Part shown: positions 34,686 to 39,336 of the stretch, in pieces
Layout of the letters: each line of letters begins with the position of its first letter
How positions within the stretch are numbered: the stretch's first letter is position 1
NCBI GenBank assembly: GCA_020342155.1
Contig: CP070842.1
Span: 824,568-863,903 of the forward strand
DNA from: Dehalococcoidales bacterium
GTDB lineage: Bacteria; Chloroflexota; Dehalococcoidia; Dehalococcoidales; Fen-1064
Direction of reading: 5' to 3'
DNA length: 39,336 nucleotides
The notes under the pieces: generated by a model
What the model was told of the DNA's origin: nothing
The model's input: the letters and a program-made list of their open reading frames with translations, nothing else
The model's database searches: none
Position numbers and translations under genes: made by a program

Positions 34686-37600
34686 CTACGCCCCCAGAAT
34701 CTCCTTGTGCCTGAGTGCCCTCTCCAGAGAGGGCTGCATCTTCATCTCGCGGAACTCGTTGATGGCGAAGTCCAGGTGCTCTAATGCATCAGATTTCTCG
34801 TTCGGGTAGTGCTCCAGTAGAAGTTCTGCAAGCTGAAGGCGGGTGAGGGCTAGCTCGGGACGATGCCTCACCCCTGTGCAGGCCCTGATGGCTTCCTGGT
34901 AGTGGTTACGGGCTTCTTCGAGTCTATCGAGGAGAGCAGCGGCAGTTCCGAGATGGCGTGGTACGCATGTGTTGTAAAAGTAACTGGTCATGCTTGGCGT
35001 TCTACCTGCAAGTTCGTCTAGCAAAGCTTCAGCCAATCCTTTGTGCCCAACCAGTGTAGCGGCTTCGAGCAAGATTACGTTAGCCCAGTAGCCATCATAA
35101 ATAAACTCGCGTCCATCCAGTATCTCATCTAAAAAAGGGATTGCCTCAGTGTGTCGGCCTAGATGTGCAAGGTATAGAGACCTGAGATAGTCATTGAATG
35201 GAGGGGGTGGCATGGCTTCAAGTAGGATTTCAGCCATTCCTAACAGGATTCTAGCCCTCGTACCAACGAAAGTCTCACCTGTACGTGCAAATCGCCGTAA
35301 ATCCCATTCTATCCCTCGCACTAGAATGTCATCCGCTAGTTGCACAGCCTCGTCCAGTCGACCGTCCACGGTCTTAAGGATGGCACGAAACTGCATAGAC
35401 ATCAGCAGTGCGTTAGACTGCCCAGTACGCTCGGCTATCTCTTGGTATTCGCGCCAGATCTCCTCACATCGCTCGCGTTGCTCGTACTCGAGATAAACAG
35501 TACCAAGCAGATGCAGTATTCCACCTACTATCCTCAGGTCCACGCCAGCTCGACTGCGTTGTGACAGTTCTTCGGCTATCTTTTGTCGCTGCTCGGTATT
35601 CTGCGGTTGAGAAGCATATGCCAACCACATGGGTACGACCATACAATAGGCCTCATTATCTTCCAGTCTGCGTGCCAGGTCCAGTGATTTTTCATAAAGC
35701 GAAAATGCAGTTCTTGGATGCCCTGTCGAGTACCTAACCATACCGAGGAACATGTCTGCGATGGCCCTTTCTTTCGTACCCTCTCTCGCATAGTGGTCTG
35801 CTCGGTTTGCCCACTCGATGCTTTCCTCAGAACGGAAAACTCCTGGTGTTGCATATCCCCAGAATGTTAGTGCAGATAGAGCGAGGTTACAGGCTTGTGA
35901 GGCGAAGTTTTCATCACCAATTGCTTCGGCAAGCGAAAAAGTCTCCCGAAGCTCAGCATCGAGGGCACGCCGGGACTCTGCCGCATAGATTAGGGTATAG
36001 CTTAATGTCAGCAGTAGTTCACACTGCTTGGCCTTATCCTCCGAGTCCAGTACCTCCTGTACTTTAAGTGCCTGCTCCAGCAATCGCACCGCTTCACCAT
36101 AGGCGTAGACACTACTGGCCCGCTCTGCTGCCATCTTTCCGTAGGAGACTGCTTTAGCCAGTCCTTCAGCATCCGGAGAATAAGAGAAATGCTCAGCCAA
36201 CTCGGCAGCGTGCTCTTCAAGTCGCTTTTCGTAAACTCCCTCCAGCGCTTGGCCTACCTGCTGGTGAAGTCGTATCCGCCTCGGGGCAATAATCTCCTCA
36301 TAGAGAGTCTGGCGGAAAAATGCATGGGTAAAACGGTAGGTCACCGCCGCTCCAACCATAGACCGTTCTTCGACCACGGCAGTCCCCTTGGCCTCCTCGA
36401 GGGCAGCAAATAACTCGTCATCGGATACCCCGGCCACCTTCTGCAGTACAGCCAGGCGGAAATCCCTACCAATAACGGAGGCGATAGAGAGGATTCGGTT
36501 GCACTCTTGGCTCAGACCTGATAGCCGTTTACCGACAACATCCCTTAACCCCTCTGGAATGCTCATCTCCAATGGGGTATCTCTGGTAGCCCGCCACTGT
36601 CCCCCTTCCCGGCTGATAAGGCCCTCCTCGACGATGTAGCGTACTACCTCCTGTACGAACAAAGGGTTTCCCTCGGTCTGGCGGTGTACTGCCTCGGCCA
36701 GTCCCCAGGGTACATCCTGCCTGACGATACTCTCCAGCATCCGCCTTACTTCATCGGCATTGAGACCCCGCAGCAGGACACGGTCAAAGGTGGCAACACG
36801 CCTCAGTTCAGCCAGAGCTGCAGATAGTGGATGTGTCCTGTCTACCTCTACATCACGGTAGGTACCGACAATCAGAAGCCTTGCTCCTGACATGTTGCGT
36901 GATATGTGGGTAAGCATCTCCAGGGTACCTTTATCGGAGTCGTGCAGGTCTTCCAGTATAATCAATAGAGGCTGGACTTTAGCGGCATTGGTAAGGAAAC
37001 TGGTGACTGCCTGAAAGAGGCGATATCGTTCCTCCTCCGGGCTCTCCGGTGGTCTTGGTTCTACCTTCAGCTTCTCCCTTATCTCTGAGATGATACGGGC
37101 AACATCGGCCGCACCCGTCCCCAGTTCTTTCCGTAAATCCCTTGTCTCCCGTGACAGGACATAGGAGCGCATCGCCTCGACAAATGCAAGATAAGGCAGT
37201 GACAAAGAACCTTCCTCATAGCAATGGCCCACGAGGGTCTTACCGCCTCTCAGTGTCACGTATGTAGCTATCTGCTCACAGAGGGCGGTCTTACCGATAC
37301 CCGGCTCACCCACCACCATCATCAAAGCGCCCTGCCCCGACATGGCCCCATCAAAGGCTGCCTGTAGTTGTTTTTGTTCCGGTTCACGACCAACAAACAC
37401 CTTTCTATATAGGGGACTGCTTTCAGGAGCAGTTGTTACCCGTGATGGTTCTTTCTCAACCTTACCAGCTTCTATTGACTCTAATGCTTTAAGGACATCA
37501 CTAGCTGAGGCAGGTCGTTTCTCCGGGTCTTTCTCCAGTAGCTGTAGAATGAGTACCTCTAGTCCCGGTGGCAGGTCAGCTCGATGCCAGGTGGGTGATA

Positions 37601-38486
37601 CTACCGACGTGTTGATGTGCTGCCCGATGATTGCCACCGAATCATCCCCGATGAAGGGAGGTCTCCCCGTTACCATCTCATAGAGCATGGCTCCCAGGGA
37701 GTAGAGGTCTGCTTTATTTGTTACCTTACCGCCCATCGCCTGCTCGGGTGGCATGTAGGATACCGTGCCCACCATCATGCCCGACTGGGTCAGACGGGAG
37801 AGGTCGACCGCCACCGCTAGGCCGAAGTCGCCTATCTTGGCGGTACCGTCAACGCTCAGCCAGACGTTACCCGGTTTCAGGTCGCGGTGGATGATGCCCT
37901 TCGAGTGAGCAAACCCCAGTCCCTGGCAGACACACCTGGTGATACCGATAACCTCTTCAAGGGGAAGGCGGTGCTCGGGTGCTTTTTCGATGAGCCCCTC
38001 GACATCACCACCTGACATGACGGGGAGGACGATGTAGGGCTGGCCTTCATGCTCTCCCATATCATGGATGGTAACGATGTTGGGGTGGTCACCGAGCCTA
38101 CCCATGGCCTGTGCCTCACGCTGGATACGTGTTCGGGTCTCGTCATCGAGCTTCTCGGTCTTTATCAGGGCAAAGGCGACGTCTCGGTCCAGTGTGTTAT
38201 CGTGGGCGAGGTATACCTTCTTCTTACCGCCCTCGCCGAGGAACTGCTTGACCTGATAACGGCCACCGGCAAAGGAGGTGGGTTCGGACGAGGGGGGTGT
38301 AGGTGTGGTTGTGGGTGCCTGCTCAATTAGGGAGTGGCCGCACTTAAAACAGAACCGTGCTCCAGCAGGCAGCTCGGTGCCGCAGGAAGGGCATGTGGGC
38401 GGTATCTCTTCTGTTACTCTGGCACCGCACTGGATACAGAAGACAGCCTCTTCTGGATTTTCTGTCTGGCACTTCGGGCACTTCAC
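34686..38486 (-). CDS. Zinc-ribbon Ser/Thr protein kinase fused to an AAA ATPase and TPR repeats
   Basis: 1266 residues from GTG. Domains in order: two zinc ribbons (CPKCQ...FCIQCG and CPSCG...FCFKCG, 1-55); a Hanks-type kinase (~75-330) with HRDLKPGN and DFG intact, but a glycine loop that reads LGEGGKKKVY, with Lys for the last Gly; an AAA_16/STAND-like ATPase (~365-700) with Walker A GEPGIGKTALCEQ and LLIILEDLHD; then TPR-like helical repeats to the end. The plan resembles PknK/LuxR-type regulators, without a DNA-binding C-terminus. It probably senses a ligand and phosphorylates partners. Its promoter at 38519-38547 gives a ~26-nt leader with no clear ribosome-binding site. Its 3' end is copied twice downstream. 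Confidence 0.9.
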   Translation of the reverse strand: MKCPKCQTENPEEAVFCIQCGARVTEEIPPTCPSCGTELPAGARFCFKCGHSLIEQAPTTTPTPPSSEPTSFAGGRYQVKQFLGEGGKKKVYLAHDNTLDRDVAFALIKTEKLDDETRTRIQREAQAMGRLGDHPNIVTIHDMGEHEGQPYIVLPVMSGGDVEGLIEKAPEHRLPLEEVIGITRCVCQGLGFAHSKGIIHRDLKPGNVWLSVDGTAKIGDFGLAVAVDLSRLTQSGMMVGTVSYMPPEQAMGGKVTNKADLYSLGAMLYEMVTGRPPFIGDDSVAIIGQHINTSVVSPTWHRADLPPGLEVLILQLLEKDPEKRPASASDVLKALESIEAGKVEKEPSRVTTAPESSPLYRKVFVGREPEQKQLQAAFDGAMSGQGALMMVVGEPGIGKTALCEQIATYVTLRGGKTLVGHCYEEGSLSLPYLAFVEAMRSYVLSRETRDLRKELGTGAADVARIISEIREKLKVEPRPPESPEEERYRLFQAVTSFLTNAAKVQPLLIILEDLHDSDKGTLEMLTHISRNMSGARLLIVGTYRDVEVDRTHPLSAALAELRRVATFDRVLLRGLNADEVRRMLESIVRQDVPWGLAEAVHRQTEGNPLFVQEVVRYIVEEGLISREGGQWRATRDTPLEMSIPEGLRDVVGKRLSGLSQECNRILSIASVIGRDFRLAVLQKVAGVSDDELFAALEEAKGTAVVEERSMVGAAVTYRFTHAFFRQTLYEEIIAPRRIRLHQQVGQALEGVYEKRLEEHAAELAEHFSYSPDAEGLAKAVSYGKMAAERASSVYAYGEAVRLLEQALKVQEVLDSEDKAKQCELLLTLSYTLIYAAESRRALDAELRETFSLAEAIGDENFASQACNLALSALTFWGYATPGVFRSEESIEWANRADHYAREGTKERAIADMFLGMVRYSTGHPRTAFSLYEKSLDLARRLEDNEAYCMVVPMWLAYASQPQNTEQRQKIAEELSQRSRAGVDLRIVGGILHLLGTVYLEYEQRERCEEIWREYQEIAERTGQSNALLMSMQFRAILKTVDGRLDEAVQLADDILVRGIEWDLRRFARTGETFVGTRARILLGMAEILLEAMPPPPFNDYLRSLYLAHLGRHTEAIPFLDEILDGREFIYDGYWANVILLEAATLVGHKGLAEALLDELAGRTPSMTSYFYNTCVPRHLGTAAALLDRLEEARNHYQEAIRACTGVRHRPELALTRLQLAELLLEHYPNEKSDALEHLDFAINEFREMKMQPSLERALRHKEILGA

Positions 38487-38518
38487 AACGCACTCAGCAG
38501 TACTGGCTCGGTGCTCAC

Positions 38519-38547
38519 AGTCTACGTGTAAACTAAAGTGATGTCAA
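38519..38547 (-). promoter_or_regulatory. Promoter for the kinase operon
   Basis: On minus: perfect TTGACA (38547-38542), a 17-bp spacer, TAGACT (38524-38519, 4 of 6). Predicted start is ~38512. Confidence 0.5.
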
Positions 38548-38626
38548 GAATTTAAATCGTAACTCTGGGGTTAAAAAGGTAATATGTTGTGTATATGTAT
38601 TTGTCAGAGTCTCTACTAGATTATGC

Positions 38627-39336
38627 TCAACCTATTTCTGAGTGGTAGCTCTGTAAGGACTTCACCCCGGACCCGTGTTGACAGTGTGCAGCTATTCCTT
38701 TAGCGGCAGCAGCAGCGGCTGCCAGAGTAGTGATGTACGGCACCTTGTATTTTATCGCCGTTTTACGAATGTAGGAGTCATCATACTGACTGAGCTTCCC
38801 CGCCGGGGTATTGATGACCAGCTGGATTTCCCCGTTCACAATGCCATCAGTGATATTTGGGCGGCCCTCGTGCATCTTTAAAATCAGTTCGGACTCGATA
38901 CCCTGGCTGCTGAGGAACTGACAGGTACCCTGTGTTGCTTTTATTATAAAACCAAGCTCAGCGAAGCTCCGGGCTACCTCGGCCACAGCAGGGCGGTCTC
39001 TCTCCGATACTGTTATCAGGACGGTACCTTCTGTGGGGAGTTTCTGCTTGGCTGCCTCCTCAGCCTTGAAGAAGGCATTGCCAAATGAGTCGGCGATGCC
39101 CAGCACCTCGCCGGTTGACCGCATCTCCGGGCCAAGGAGTGGGTCTACCTCAGGGAACATACTAAAGGGGAAGACCGATTCTTTCACACCGAAGTGCGGT
39201 ATCCGCCGCGATTTCAGGTCCAGGTCGCTGAGCTTTTTACTGAGCATGACCTGAGTTGCGATACGTGCCATAGAGACGTTGCACACCTTGGAGACTATCG
39301 GGACGGTTCGGGATGCCCGCGGGTTTGCCTCGAGCA
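38627..39336 (-). CDS. carB: Carbamoyl-phosphate synthase large subunit, C-terminal part (cut by the window edge)
   Basis: The reading frame runs off the right edge. The visible part begins with EANPRASRTVP and SKVCNVSMARIAT, the end of the second ATP-grasp domain of CarB, and continues with FGVKESVFPFSMFPEVDPLLGPEMRSTGE. The last ~130 residues are the MGS-like allosteric domain (GTVLITVSERDRP, INTPAG, YIRKTAIKYKVPYITTLAAA), which in other bacteria binds UMP, ornithine or IMP. CarB makes carbamoyl phosphate for arginine and pyrimidines. It ends 140 bp upstream of the kinase gene. No terminator hairpin is evident. Confidence 0.96.
   Translation of the reverse strand, partial: LEANPRASRTVPIVSKVCNVSMARIATQVMLSKKLSDLDLKSRRIPHFGVKESVFPFSMFPEVDPLLGPEMRSTGEVLGIADSFGNAFFKAEEAAKQKLPTEGTVLITVSERDRPAVAEVARSFAELGFIIKATQGTCQFLSSQGIESELILKMHEGRPNITDGIVNGEIQLVINTPAGKLSQYDDSYIRKTAIKYKVPYITTLAAAAAAAKGIAAHCQHGSGVKSLQSYHSEIG

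Overview
The window reads as a chromosome segment of an anaerobic or facultative Chloroflexota, most likely a Dehalococcoidia-type lineage. This is inferred from gene content only: many family III (CaiB/BaiF) CoA-transferases, a split B12-dependent acyl-CoA mutase, an OtsAB fusion beside TreT-like glycosyltransferases, and a large zinc-ribbon/kinase/ATPase/TPR protein. I see no rRNA, tRNA, transposase, prophage or CRISPR array. Both window edges cut genes: an NTF2-like protein on the left and carB on the right.

Layout. 1-4.8 kb: 3' part of an NTF2-like gene, an enolase-superfamily gene and a flavin disulfide oxidoreductase on the minus strand, then a stand-alone type 2 argC. 4.9-9.1 kb: three CaiB/BaiF CoA-transferases on the minus strand. 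The first two form an operon, and one of that pair lacks the catalytic Asp. 9.4-11.1 kb: a DUF2807-type lipoprotein with a strong promoter, then a truncated membrane gene and a truncated metallo-beta-lactamase-fold gene meeting tail to tail, which looks like a deletion or rearrangement scar.

11.2-21.2 kb is the most interesting part. Two operons point at each other. The plus-strand operon has a CoA-transferase, a decarboxylase-like crotonase, a radical SAM/PDZ/DUF512-like protein, a MeaB GTPase and an MmgE/PrpD protein. The minus-strand operon has a divergent acyl-CoA mutase large subunit, a CoA-transferase and a B12-binding subunit. The parts list mirrors the E. coli Sbm-YgfD-YgfG-YgfH module (mutase, GTPase, decarboxylase, CoA-transferase), but with a different CoA-transferase class, an unusual mutase and an uncharacterised radical SAM protein. 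I infer a pathway that activates a dicarboxylic acid as a CoA thioester, rearranges its carbon skeleton and then decarboxylates it. The substrate is unknown.

21.3-27.3 kb: a large membrane protein with an alpha/alpha-barrel-like domain, a small lipoprotein, a MaoC/hotdog protein, a repeat-rich zinc-ribbon/coiled-coil protein, and a ketopantoate-reductase-like protein. 27.5-33.1 kb: a trehalose locus with an OtsA-OtsB fusion diverging from two TreT-like GT4 enzymes. The second is preceded by a 452-bp leader with tandem repeats and a nested palindrome. 33.1-38.5 kb: a GNAT acetyltransferase, a methyltransferase and the 1266-residue kinase. Short copies of the kinase 3' end follow each of the two smaller genes. 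38.6 kb to the end: the C-terminal part of carB.
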